Shown here piece after piece: positions 21,783 through 33,445 of a DNA stretch of 64,000 nt; positions within the stretch are counted from its first letter, which is position 1; each line of letters begins with the position of its first letter. The position numbers were made by a program, and so were the translations under genes. This DNA comes from Zizania palustris. Lineage: Eukaryota > Streptophyta > Magnoliopsida > Poales > Poaceae. Location: the NCBI GenBank assembly GCA_019279435.1, contig JAAALK010000283.1, forward strand, positions 63,656,642 to 63,720,641. Direction: 5' to 3'. Under the pieces are notes generated by a model. It made no database searches. It saw only the letters and a program-made list of their open reading frames with translations, and was not told the DNA's origin.

Positions 21783-23605
21783 ATGGAGCACAGGTCCTGG
21801 ATGTACTCGTCCAACGACGGAGATGTGGTGGCATATTTTAACAGAGTAACTGAATTTACTGAAGCTGCCGCACAATATGCTTCCCGTCAGAGTGAAGAGG
21901 CAATATATTGTCCTTGTAAAGTTTGTAAAAACGAAGCGATGTATCCGTGTTCTGATCGTGAAACCATACGATTTCACTTGTTGAAAAATGGTTTCGTGAA
22001 GAACTATTATATATGGACAAAACACGGTGAGATGGGCCAAAATCCTCCTGAAGATTCTGATGTGCCGCAAGATACTCATCAACATAGAAGAGGTTGTGAT
22101 CATACATCCGACATAACACATGATGATGTTGGTCAACATGATGATGATGACGCCTTTGATGTGGAGGAACTGATGCGAAATGTTGCGCCTGAGGTGTTGT
22201 TGCAGAGAACTACAACCAAAGGATACGATAACTTTGAAGCACTTGACAAAGCATCAAAAAACCTTCTTTACGAGGAACGCCACAGATGCGATAAGTGGAC
22301 CTATGGAGACGAGGATTATATCGAATACGAACCAGGCAAACAATTATTACCCCAAGGAGTACTTAAGAGTATGCCTTGGATGATGAAAACATTTCATGAC
22401 TGGTACCTCGAAGCGTCTTCGTTAGGAGTAACACAAATAGAACTGAAGGTTCCACAAGAAATATTCAACTGCCCAGAGTTTAAGCTTGCACTATTTTTCG
22501 ACGACTTCCATCGGATGTTTCGTCTGAAGCGAACCGACATCACAAGCATGATGCTCTGGTGCATGTAAGTACTTTATACTTTGTCAATACAAAGCAAAAA
22601 TAAATAATGTCTTATATTGACTATTATTTCATAACATATGCAGTTGTAATTCATGCTGTGACAAGTCTAATATGTATGGGTACTTGAACCCGTCATTAAT
22701 AAGCCAAAGTGCGCTGAACCCGACACTAAACCAGAACGATAGCAAGTACTGGACTGCGGGTAAGAAAAAATTTCAAAGAAAGATGTTCAATAAAGACGAA
22801 GACACACTTAAGAAGAACAAAAGGAGTTGTGCTGCGTTGTATATTGCGCGGTGCATGGATCAATGGAAGGACAGAGAAATGATAAGTGGGGCATATAACT
22901 TTAAGTAAGTATACCCACTATATCCACTTAATCACGTTTTATCGATTATGAAACTAACATAATCATATATTACTTCTTTCGATAGTGATCATTGGATTGC
23001 ACTTCTGATATACCCAAAGAGCTCAAGGGTTTATGTGCTCGACTCACTCGACAAACCCAAAAAATAATATCAAGATATATTAAATGTTATTCAGAGTGCA
23101 TATAGATACTACGTGGAAAAGTTAGGTGGCCCACATGATCCACAGAGGCCGAAAGATATGCTTATCAAAACAACCTATCCGGTAATATTATATTTTTAAA
23201 TTTGTTAATTCAATTGATAAAGCCAAACTATATATCGTTCTAACTTTGTCTATTTTGAAGTGTCACAAACAATCTCTTGGTTCCGTGCATTGCGGCTATT
23301 ATACTTGTGATTTCATGAGCAATAACTTAGGAAAGTTTGGGCAGACAGTATCTGAGGATACTAAAGAAGTAAGTTAATTTCTTGTGTGTTAATCTAATAT
23401 AACTTGCAGCGTATGTACTTATATTTTACGTATGCAGGCGTCAGGTCCATCAACCGTTGCCCAGAAGAGCCAACTCTCAGAATCACAAATGTACGAAATC
23501 GTATCAAGGATGTGCCGCTTCACGATGCATGAGATTCTTCATGAGCTTGGAGCATTTTTCGATCCTGAGAGTGAAGTGGCCAAGCATCCAACTCTGTATG
23601 ATTAG
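21783..23605 (+). pseudogene. CACTA gene: transposase-associated N-terminus joined to Ulp1-like (C48) protease, one nonsense codon
   Basis: The inferred exons are 21783-22564, 22644-22904, 22986-23181, 23261-23368 and 23438-23605, with GT-AG junctions in consistent phase. Residues about 4-85 match the Transpos_assoc/TNP2 N-terminus (RSWMY, IYCPCKVCKNEA). TNP2-like sequence continues to ASKNLLYEE (about 160) and then breaks off; the catalytic transposase core is absent. From about residue 215 the sequence is that of Ulp1-type cysteine protease domains: His in NDHWIAL, Asp in VLDSLD, Gln in KQSLGS and Cys in HCGYYTC. A TAA at 23065-23067 interrupts the frame between the His/Asp and Gln/Cys parts, with the same frame continuing afterwards. 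It is a domestic transposon protein, not a host gene. Exon calls are inference from splice signals. Confidence 0.78.
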
Positions 23606-24007
23606 GCCGGAAGAATGAAAAGGCGAACCAATTAAGATATGAGTTGGTCTTCCAAGAAAACATAAACCGCATGAGCATGTATTTGTGAAACAATGGTTAA
23701 TTTTGAAATTTTGATAGATGTAAACTTTTTAGACTTGATGTGTGATGAAATGTAAATTTGTAAATTGATGAGATGTGTTGTTGTTGTGCTGTGTATGTAG
23801 ATGCATGGCTGTGTGAAGCATATAATGTAAACTTTGTAAATTTTTGAAAATTGATGAGATGGATGGTTGTTGTGTTGATGTGTTCCACTTGTGGATGTGT
23901 ATGTGGATATGTGAATGTTTTGCTGCTGTGTATGTGGATGACTGTGTGAAGCATATAATTTCTGTGTTTTGGTTTGTGGGATCACAACATTCTGTGTTAT
24001 GGGTTAT

Positions 24008-24310
24008 ACACAGCAGTGGCGGGCAGATGAGGTAGCTTGCCCGTTACTGCTGTTGACACAGTGGTGGTGGGCAGATGAGGTCAGCGCGCCCGTTACTGCT
24101 GTTGACATAGTGGTGGCGGGCAAGCTGACCTCATCTGCCCGCCACTGCTGTTATCAATAGTAGTGGCGGGCAGGTGAGGTCAGCGCGCCCGCCACTGCTG
24201 TTGACACAGCGGTGGCGGGCGCTCTGACCGCCACTGCTAACCAGCGATAGCAGTGGCGGACTGGATGCCCGCCACTATAGGTCGTTTTTGCCCGCCGCTA
24301 CAGTGTCGCT
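24008..24310. repeat. Right subterminal repeats of the CACTA element
   Basis: Degenerate tandem units of about 60 bp contain AGTGGCGGGC and GCCCGCCACTGCTG. Confidence 0.8.
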
Positions 24311-24324
24311 TTGTAGTAGTGTTT

Positions 24325-26570
24325 GGTACTCTTGATACCTAAGAACATCTCCAAAAGAGTTCTTAAAATTTATTCCTTAAATTTCGTATAGGATCATCAT
24401 AAATTCTATTTCTTCCTAAAAATCAATCAATCTATATCAGCTTTTATATAATCATGATCCCTATTTTTTAAATGCTATAAATATGGCCTATAATATATAA
24501 TATTTTTGTGTGAAGCTATAGTACTTTTTAAATATATGTGTCATTTAACCTACAACAACATATACGGAAGAAAATAATGCACACACCAAATAAAAATAGG
24601 CATGTACGAAAATATGAAACGGCTAAACTAATCCTATATTTGAGAGATGAGAGGTGATTTAGGGAATGAAATAGGTAAAAGACTCGTTTAGAAGAACTGT
24701 TGTTGGAGTTTCATTTTTTTTACTAAAATACATAAATTCAAAATTAGGTAGCCATGTAAGTAATCTTTTGGAGATATACTATAAAAATTTCCCCTTAATT
24801 AAACTATATTAAACTATAGAGAATTTTGCATTACTTTGAGGAGGTACATGAGTACTAAAATTATTAGAGTTAATTTTAGTATCTGTAGGTAGCATAAAAT
24901 CAATGTAAACTGTAAATTGTTAAGTAAGGGAGTTCACATGTGGGGTAAATTTTGCCCTTTTGTGCGCTTATTTATTGAGTCATGTAACTAATTAATTAGT
25001 AAACAATTATCGCAGTACGTCTTGGATTGTGTACTGTTAACGCTAAGCTAGTATGTTTAACGAAGCTATATTTTTAGTTTTGCTTTGGACCAATAAAATA
25101 TTAGGACGAAGCTAATTAGGGTATCAATGCGCTGCTCAACTTCACAATTTTTTGGCGCCGTCGATCGGCCGGTGGTGAGCACGATAGATGGTTGGTACAC
25201 CGTCCGAATCAGCGATGATCCGTCCAAATGGACGGTGGAGATGTTGTTGTAGCACTACTGCACGATCTAAACTGTTTATATACACTCGGATTAGTTGGAT
25301 TATGTTGGTGTGGATGCCATTCAAGTGTGATATCTTTAAGTGTTGGTGGAGCACCATTTGTTGTAAACTGAACAGTACCACGTTTGGTCGGTTTGGGATT
25401 AGGGTTAATCCAAATCATCAGCCAGCTAGTTAATGGTGACAGGCAATAATTTATAACCGGTCTAATTACCATAATTACCGATCTAGTTTAGTGACAATTA
25501 CGGTTAAAAGAGTATTACAAAAGAGGTATAAAATCTGAGCCGTTAATCATTCTCATCTAACAGTAGTTCAGATTATATAGTACGCACTTGTCTGCTGAAA
25601 AAATAGTAACTTTAATAATAGGAAAGGTATTTTTGTACTTCTTCGTCAAAACAACACGTCAAAAACCATGTTATTGGATTGATAACTATATTATCTTACT
25701 ATCTTTGACCTGGGGATAGTTGATTTTTTTAAAATAATATTTTTTTAAAAAAGAAAATTTCAAATTTGTATGACGATTTTGAAAAATTGCAGAAGTAGGT
25801 ACCAATCGGCACTTGACCGACTGTTACATGCTTTTGCAATTTTTCAAAATCGTCTTACAGATTTGAAATTTATTTTAAAAAAAATATTTTAGGAAAAAAT
25901 TCGGGGTTAGTCCATATGTTGGACTAATACAGCGGCATTCTTGTGCATGGTGTGATACGGTAGATATATATCTGGATCGACAAGTTGGTACGAGGGAACC
26001 TCAGCTCCATGCAATTTCTCTATTGGTTGGTTAACAAAAGCAAGAGATCGAAGCGGGCGGCCGGCCGGGTTTAAGCTGATTAATTTGTGAGCTTCTGATT
26101 CTTTTCCCTTGCGTTATATATGAATGATTGCGAATTGAAGAGGAGGCGACTTTCATGTGGTTTTGAGGGACTTTTGGTTGAGCAACACATCACACATCTT
26201 GAGTGGGCAGCAATCAGAGACTCGAACCGAAGAAATGATGATTGATGAACGATTGTATGTGTTAGCCAGCTAATTAAATGGCGTGCCGAGAAGGATTTGT
26301 CCCCCTTTGAAAACGTTGCCACTTTCTTGGTCTTTGCTTTGTCTCTCGGGGGTAGCTTACTACCTACCTAATACTTACGTGGTGAACCGACGGTCTGGTT
26401 TCTCGTCACTACATATATTTCTATTTGTATATTTAGAATGTGTTTGACCTGACTTCAGCTGCAGTTTCTTTATCCTGTAGAATTAGAGTCAAACTAAACA
26501 CTTTTTTAAGAAATGAGTCCCACTAAGAGCACTCTAAAAAAATAAACCAGAGTAGTGAAACATCATCTAA
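24325..26570. other. AT-rich intergenic DNA without recognised gene
   Basis: No ORF with a recognisable domain was found. The only structured feature seen is the inverted repeat at 25724-25898. A MITE-like remnant begins around 26430. Confidence 0.5.
25724..25898. repeat. Fold-back inverted repeat
   Basis: Arms of about 65 bp (25724-25791 and 25835-25898) are complementary and separated by about 43 bp. Each contains TTTTGAAAAATTGCA or its complement next to A/T runs. The arm sequence resembles the ends of the 34611-35602 element. Confidence 0.7.
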
Positions 26571-26855
26571 CCAACTTCAATATAAATTTTAGGATAAAAA
26601 ACTCTAACAAAGAGAAAAGAAGAAATCAGAACAATAATCCACCAACCATGATCGGACAGCTAGCTCCAACTTCAATATGAATTTTAGGATCAAAAACTCT
26701 AACAAAGAGAAAAGAAGAAATCAGAACAATAATCCACCAACCATGATCGGACAGCTAGCTCCAACTTCAATATGAATTTTAGGATCAAAAACTCTAACAA
26801 AGAGAAAAGAAGAAATCAGAACAATAATCCACCAACCACGATCGAACAGCTAGCT
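26571..26855. repeat. Three tandem copies of a 95-bp unit
   Basis: Units start at 26571, 26666 and 26761, each beginning CCAACTTCAAT and ending CAGCTAGCT. They differ by only a few bases. The unit appears to be part of a Tourist-like MITE related to the one at 28892-29111. Confidence 0.93.
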
Positions 26856-27110
26856 ATACAAGTCTAGGTATATTTAGGTGCCACTCCTTCCTATATATAC
26901 CGGATATGAGATATGGGTCGACATTCTCAAACTCAAAACCGTTATCAGACAGGTTTAATTAAACGATTGATTGCCATCATTATCAATCTAGTTTGATGGG
27001 CTATAGATAGATTAGTATGCGAAATACGGTGCAACTCGTGTTATTGCCAGATTATTTTTTCAGTTACTAATATTTGTGTTACTACATACCATTTATGGTT
27101 CAATAGTGTT

Positions 27111-27350
27111 CACTACCGGAAAACAAAAGTTTGACGAGTGCCACGATGTTTGCCGAGTGCATGACATCGGGAACTCGGCAAAAAGACTCCGCCGAGTATC
27201 CGATAAAAAGCACTCGGCGAACCCCCACGTTGCCGATAAGGCTTGTGCCGAGTGCGGTTCGCCGAGTGTGGCACTCGGCGAAGCCTTTGCCGAGTACAAA
27301 AGAGGCTTCGCCGAGTACCCTAAGCACTCTACTAAGCACAGTCCCTAGTG
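27111..27350. mobile_element. Mini-CACTA element, 240 bp
   Basis: It starts CACTACCGGA and ends GTCCCTAGTG (CACTA-type termini). The 3-bp target duplication GTT is at 27108-27110 and 27351-27353. The interior is almost entirely GCCGAGTG/CACTCGGC repeats. It is non-coding and non-autonomous. Confidence 0.85.
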
Positions 27351-27353
27351 GTT

Positions 27354-28104
27354 GTTACATGGTACCTGATGGAACGTTCTGGTAAAAATTATTTTAAGCT
27401 AAAATGTGTTTTAAATTGGTAGCTAGATAGTGCCAATACGCCAAGGAGAAGGAAAATTATAAAGTACCTCCAGTTTGTTAACCGTGTACGTCCTACTGTA
27501 ATCACAAGAGTTTAAATTCTGCTATATATATATATATTCACATTTACAATTATATACATTATATAATTGTAAATACACGTGTGCCCAAGCTAAGTTGCGT
27601 GTGGGTGTGGGCGATGTGGTGCGTGCGTGCATGGGTTGACCCGTGTCTTTGCCCTTTATTCGTTGCGTCTCCCGTTCGACGAAACCGGCCTCCAACTTAT
27701 CCGTTCGATCGTTTCCGTGAATGCAATGGATTACATCTACTTGCCTTTGACGACTATCCTACTCTATACCCGTCAAACGTCTTTGGAGAAAATTGCTATT
27801 TTTTCTTCCTTAAAATCTCGTATAGAAATTATCTTAAACTTTGTTGATCTCTAAATATCAATTCCTATATTTTCAAGAAAAGATGATTTAGAGAATCACT
27901 TAGCATATGAAATCATTTAGAATATTATTGCAGCGTGATTTTTTCTAAAACGCCTAATTTTATTTTTAGAATTGGATTCAGCAGGATATGATGATCACAC
28001 GGCAACGATATATATGTCCATTAACCAAAGGCATACATAGGCATCAAGTAAGCAAAAGTGATCATGTACATATATATAAACATCGTTCTTAGGTGCTTAT
28101 CGAA
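27354..28104. other. Intergenic DNA, no feature recognised
   Basis: AT-rich, with a short TA microsatellite near 27521-27536. Small ORFs have no domain or codon-use support. Confidence 0.5.
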
Positions 28105-28113
28105 TATAATCAA

Positions 28114-28361
28114 GGGAAAATATCCTGTGCACATCGGCTAGCCGTGCACATGGTGCACATGTGAGATCTCCACCTTTAATCTGTAATCCAACGGACAAGA
28201 GCTCCACCAGATCATTTTGCAGAAAACACCTCCCACCTCCCCCATTCTGTCATTTTGCGATAACCCCCAGCTACTGTTGTCCGTTGGATTACAGATTGAA
28301 GGTGGAGATCTCACATGTGCACCATGTGCACGGCTAGCCGATGTGCACAGGATACTTCCCC
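28114..28361. mobile_element. Mutator-like MITE with about 85-bp TIRs
   Basis: The two ends are near-perfect inverted repeats of about 85 bp (from ATATCCTGTGCACATCGGC inward). The 9-bp target duplication TATAATCAA lies at 28105-28113 and 28362-28370. Long TIRs with a 9-bp TSD are the Mutator signature. The loop of about 75 bp is non-coding. Confidence 0.9.
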
Positions 28362-28891
28362 TATAATCAAATCGATGCAACACAAGTAAAGAGAGGCCAG
28401 GGCGACGTGACATGCATGCATGACTACCCAACTTGATGCAGCTGGCTGGACCAGCAACACCATGCATTATGAGCGAAGACTTGTATTCTGGGGCACACTT
28501 AATTTGATCGGTCTTCTAATCAATTAGGAAGGTGCAGTGGTGGCACTAGTGTAGCACCATTATTTAGGCATCATCCCTGTACGTGCATGTCAGCCAACTA
28601 TAAACAATTCTCCTCTGAAAACGCCTCACCACCGCGCACACACACGCCCGTAACGAACTCAGCTCGCACACTAGCCACTGACGAAGATACGTTCGTTTCA
28701 ACTTCTAACAATTATTAGTGTACTTACTTCTATAATCTAAAACTAAAATAAATGATTAAGATTACAAGAATCGATAGATATAGAATCTAGAAATAAATAA
28801 AAATCTAAAAGTTAAGATATATCTTAAGATATATCAGCTTTTTTAAATTCTTACCCGCAGCTAGATATTCAGATCGACGACTAACTATTAA

Positions 28892-29111
28892 GGGTGTATT
28901 TGGTAGGGCTCTAGCTTCAGTTTTTTTATCATGTGAAGCTGGAGCCAAATCAAACACTTTTTATAAGGAGTGTTTCCCGGTGAGAGCACTATAAAAAAAT
29001 AAACTGAAGTAGTGGAGCATGGTCTAGCTGACTTATTGTGCTACATTCTAGCTTCGGTGTTGATTTTAGGATCCGGAGCTCTAGCTACTCTATCTTTAAG
29101 AATCAAGCCCC
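28892..29111. mobile_element. Tourist-like (PIF/Harbinger) MITE
   Basis: The TIR is GGGTGTATTTGGT at the left and a degenerate complement ending AAGCCCC at the right. TAA-type 3-bp duplications lie at 28889-28891 (TTA/TAA phase) and 29112-29114. The interior is non-coding. Confidence 0.6.
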
Positions 29112-29114
29112 TAA

Positions 29115-32100
29115 AATAAAGCGGCTTGCTTTGCCTCTCTGGCACATCTTATGATCGGGAGGTCCTACCGATTGTTGCCCAGAGTGCAGGCAAGAACAAC
29201 TTGTGGTATCAATATCAATATTATCATTGAATCAGTTATCACACGATAAGTATATATCGGTTACCTGTCTTGTCTACGATTACATGTAAATGTAATCGAC
29301 CTAGCGATTTCAGGAACCCTATGGTTGAGAAATTCAGATAGTTCATTGGCAGACGTTTTTACATCAAAACAATAACGAGCCATGTGTATTGTATTGTACA
29401 TAAATTAATACGAACATATCACTTTTGTTAATCATAAATTAATCATTGAAAAATTATTAGTGGTCACACTCACAGTAAAATGTTAGTAGTGAAACAATAA
29501 CGGTCAACGGCGAGGAGCGTGGTGGCTCGCTCTGTCAACGGTAAATGCCCGAGTGAAAAGATGTTCACATACAGTTTGGCATCGTGCGATCGAAGCGACG
29601 AGGGAGATTGGTGACCAGGCTCTGGCTCATCGATCTGGTTCACCGAGACGGCGACGGCGACGGAGACGGCGGCGACGGGTTGGTAAAGAGACGCGCGCGC
29701 GCCACGCCGGCGCGCACAAGGCAGAGGTCTCAAGCCATGCATCTTAGCTGGGTGAGACGGCGACGGCCGCGAGGAACGAGGCATCACTCATCAGCGTGTC
29801 ACTGTCTCTCTCGCGCGGCGAGCTCTATCCACTGCCGCCGGCCGGCCGCTACCCGTTAGCTACTAGCAGCAGCTGCCGGCCGTTCGATTCGCAAAGTACA
29901 AAATTTGGTGAATTTCGGTCCCCATAGGAAATATTTGCTCCGTTCCTTGTTGCAAGATATCTACTTTTTCTATAAATTAAATTTATCAGCTGTGTCTGAT
30001 TTTTTAAAAATAAATTGTTTTAGATTTATGCATAATTAAGAATTAAGAAATCAACTACAATAACTTTTTACCTCTTATTTATTCCACTTTGAAAGATATG
30101 GATTTTTTATTTATGAATGAACAAGATTTATTTAATAATGGTGGGCACCGGAGAAAATATTAAAAGTAGAACTTCTAAAATATTTTATATTTATAAAGAA
30201 AGTTGAGATGACTACAATAATTTTTATAAGAAATCAGAGATAGTATCTTTGAATAATTTAATAGAAAAATATATCAATATCTAATTAGTTTCAATAAATA
30301 CACAATTAAATATTTGGTAATAATGTGTTTTTTGATATCATAGATGTTAATATATTTTTATTTTGACTTGGAAAAGTCAGATGACTAATAATATAAAAAT
30401 TGGGGGTGTATTTCCCATCGAAAATTTATATTTTACTTAAATTTAGTTAAACTTTCTTCAAATTTGGTGAAATTTATCCAAATCTTGCAAAACGAAATAT
30501 GGAACCCTGGGGCTGCTGCAACGCACACGGCACCTCGCAAAATGCCCCCGCGTTCGGCTCGCCGGTTTCTTTCCGAGATGGCGACGCCGTCCGGCCGGCC
30601 GGCCGGCCGGTCGGTCACTACTCTCGCGCTCACGGTACCGGTGGCCGGCACCTCAACCACGTGAATGATTGGAGCTCCGACGAGAGTGATCGATCATCAT
30701 ATCACAGTTCAGAAAAAGCTATCCATCTACATGCTAGCTGCAGCGCGCTGCTGCATGCTCGATCTCGATCTCAGCTCAACTTCTTTTCTTTTCCTTTGCG
30801 CGGTTTCTTGCTGGCGTGTTTGATTAGTGCAGTGGTTGCTGCAGGTTAGGTGCGTGCATGCGATCATCGAGTCGCCGTCTTGTGTATTGTTATGCGCTTT
30901 GCTAGCTAGCTAATTATATTCTCGGCGAAGGCGACGTTGTACGTGAGTGCGTGTTCGGTTGTTGTGGTGTGCATGCATGCGATAGGAAACCGGAAACGCG
31001 ACACACTAACTAACCACCACTCATTGAGCGAGATTACTGTCAGAAAGAGAGCCTGCTAACATCGTGTGGAAAAGTTCAGATGTTGTACGTTCTTCCGTTT
31101 CCGTGTCCATCTCTGACGACATGAATGAATGGATGGTGATTTCGAGTTTTAATTGGGACTGATGGATACTTCAACTATCTAAGTTTCAACTAATGGTCAA
31201 CACAGTTTGACCGTCCTCCGATTTCGCCATCGATCGATCTGCTATATATCGGATTGGTTTTACTAACGTCGCGATATATATGCACAGAAGAGACGGATGG
31301 AATTCAACTTGCATTTGCATCACATCAATTCTGAACTTGTCATCTTCCTGGGGACTACAAGCTAAGTCTGATCAACTCTGACGACGATTTGTTCATCTTC
31401 ATTCCCCCCGTTCTGAATATGATCCTTCCTTCCACCTCCCTCAGTTAGCTAGGAGAGGCTGCATGCTCTTGGGGCTGGTCACTGCACTCCAGTACGTCCA
31501 GTTGATTGAAAAGCACCTGATGTTGCTAGCTACACGCTACTGTACAAAAACAGAACTAGTGGCATTTTAGGATGATCCCAAGCTCCGAATATGTCAGGAT
31601 CATGACTGTTCAGATGATGGTAAGCTTTTTCAGAAACTTCTTCGTTCTCGTTTGGAGGAGAGGTACATGTGTACGTTGGCTCAGTCGTGTAGCAGAAAGG
31701 CAGAAGCACGATGTAAAATGGCCACCAAACATATGTGACCACAGCCAAGCTAGCTAGTGGGATGCCTTTGCCATCAGAGATTCAGAGTGCACTGGTATTT
31801 TCAAAGCCTGGTCTCATGGAAACTAGTACAACTTGTTTAGTGGCAACCAATGCTCCAAAACAGATTGCACGAGGCTATCTGGGCCAGCAAACAATTTTGT
31901 TTCATTAACTGAGTCACCTAACTCTTAGAGTCTATTTGAGGTCTTTTTAGATCGTAAGAAGTAGCTAACGAGTATTTAGCTAGCGAGAATTTAGAGAAAC
32001 ATGATTTTTTTCACTTTCTAGATTTTAGTTTATTTCTAAATTTTCGATTTTAGTTTATGTCTAATCTAGGAAGGGGCTGAATTATTACATCACAATTTGT

Positions 32101-33088
32101 AGCTTAAATTTATCAAAAGGCACGTAATTATGGTGTAACTGGTAGAACTTAGGGACTTAGGATTGCTAGGGTTAAACCAGTAGAACACTTTAGGGTTACC
32201 TTTCGGATTGCTTGAATAGGAGGAGGACGCCATATGGCCGGTCCTGTGGCGTCGAGGTTTGGTGAACAGCAACGGAAAAATTAGGAGACCTTCCTGTTGC
32301 TTCGGCAATACCAATTTAGATTGGTTGGGACTTAGGGTATGGGCAGATGTAGAGAAAACGTGGTTGCAGCTAGCTTAGCATGGGCTCAGCCTCTTCATTT
32401 TGTAGTGCCGCGCAATAGGAGGCCCCTAACAGTATTCTATTGGGCGCTCCAGATTAAGGCGTAGGGTGATCAGGCGCATGTGCATGTCTTTTGCGCATGT
32501 GGGGAGGAGAAGGGACTCCTCCCGAGAGATCTGCAGCTAACAGTATCATGTCCTATACATAACTATTTTATGATTTCATAATTAAAACCTACAATAGCAT
32601 GGTAACACTTCATATCGGAAGGACTGATCGAGTGTGACTATAGTTATAAGGAGCGATAGAGGGAGGCGATTAGGGTCAAGTCTTTTACGTATATATACCT
32701 CAAAAACAGATGTCGCCTTATTAATTCTATTGGAAGCAATATAAAGCATTATTAGAGTATATATTATTATAGATAATATTAGTTAGAATCATATTATATA
32801 TTCTCCTACTTTTGTTTACTAAAAGTAGACCGATTTTTATAAACTGTGGACAACATAATGATATTGTCAAGAATTATGGTAACTAAACTGATTAAGCGGT
32901 TGTCGTACGTAGTTGTATGAATCTAATCTTACTCAAATTGTACTTAATTAAATGCAAATGTATCAACTAAATTAAAAAACCATAAAACAGTAAATTTGAA
33001 AAATAACAAGATAGAAAATAAAACAAAATTTTGGTGGTGCAGTGTCCTCGTGCCTGCATGCAACGTAACTGGCGAATTAATCAGTGAA
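29115..33088. other. Gene-free intergenic stretch
   Basis: No supported gene. The stretch 29930-30390 resembles decayed Stowaway-type MITE sequence. A GGCC/CCGG palindromic run lies near 30593-30612. The remaining short ORFs, including those at 30.5-30.8 kb, lack domains. Confidence 0.5.
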
Positions 33089-33445
33089 TCATGGCCCCCG
33101 CCACCAGCGTGTCATCTCCTCCGACGACGGGAGCACGCCGCCGGTCGCCGCGTCCCTAAACAACACTGCATTCCTACCAACGCCAGCACCGCCACCTCCT
33201 CCTCCCGGCCCGAGGACGACGTCATTGCTCCATCTCGATCCTTCGCCAGCGTCCGCCACCGCCGCGGCCCGCGCGGCCGCCGAGTCCTTCCCTGTGAGCC
33301 TCTGCACAACGTCCTTGAAGCTCGCCTCGTCTGTGCTCACCTTCCTCGTGACGATGTGCGTCACCTTCACCTCCTTCTTCTGCCTCCGCGCGCCACCTCC
33401 CGGCAGCGCCGACTCGCCGCAGCCGCCGTTTGGTCCGCTCGCCAT
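33089..33445 (-). CDS. Small VQ-motif protein, intronless
   Basis: A single minus-strand ORF of 118 aa starts at ATG 33445; the open frame continues upstream only to a TTG. The VQ motif F-K-D-V-V-Q-R-L-T-G is at residues 43-52, within a basic region (KKEVKVTHIVTRKV). The C-terminal half has a Gly-rich run at about 81-92. VQ proteins are short, mostly intronless plant cofactors that bind WRKY transcription factors in the nucleus; which WRKY is unknown. High GC, intactness and the exact motif support a real gene. No convincing TATA box was found upstream. The plus-strand ORF across the same DNA is a shadow. Confidence 0.82.
   Translation of the reverse strand: MASGPNGGCGESALPGGGARRQKKEVKVTHIVTRKVSTDEASFKDVVQRLTGKDSAAARAAAVADAGEGSRWSNDVVLGPGGGGGGAGVGRNAVLFRDAATGGVLPSSEEMTRWWRGP

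Larger units (their letters stand above)
20934..24321. mobile_element. CACTA (En/Spm) transposon, 3.4 kb
   Basis: The perfect 12-bp terminal inverted repeat CACTACTACAAA lies at both ends. The 3-bp target duplication TTT is at 20931-20933 and 24322-24324. Subterminal regions (about 20945-21190 and 24008-24310) carry many copies of AGTGGCGGGC and its complement. The interior encodes one spliced gene on the plus strand. The element lies about 250 bp upstream of the GDSL TATA box. Confidence 0.93.

Noticed and set aside
26571..26855. Regular repeat considered as a CRISPR array
   Set aside because: Units are contiguous 95-bp copies without unique spacers, in a plant nuclear context.
30499..30849. 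116-codon ORF with a hydrophobic tail
   Set aside because: No family resemblance, surrounded by MITE-like AT-rich DNA, and no supporting splice or promoter signal.
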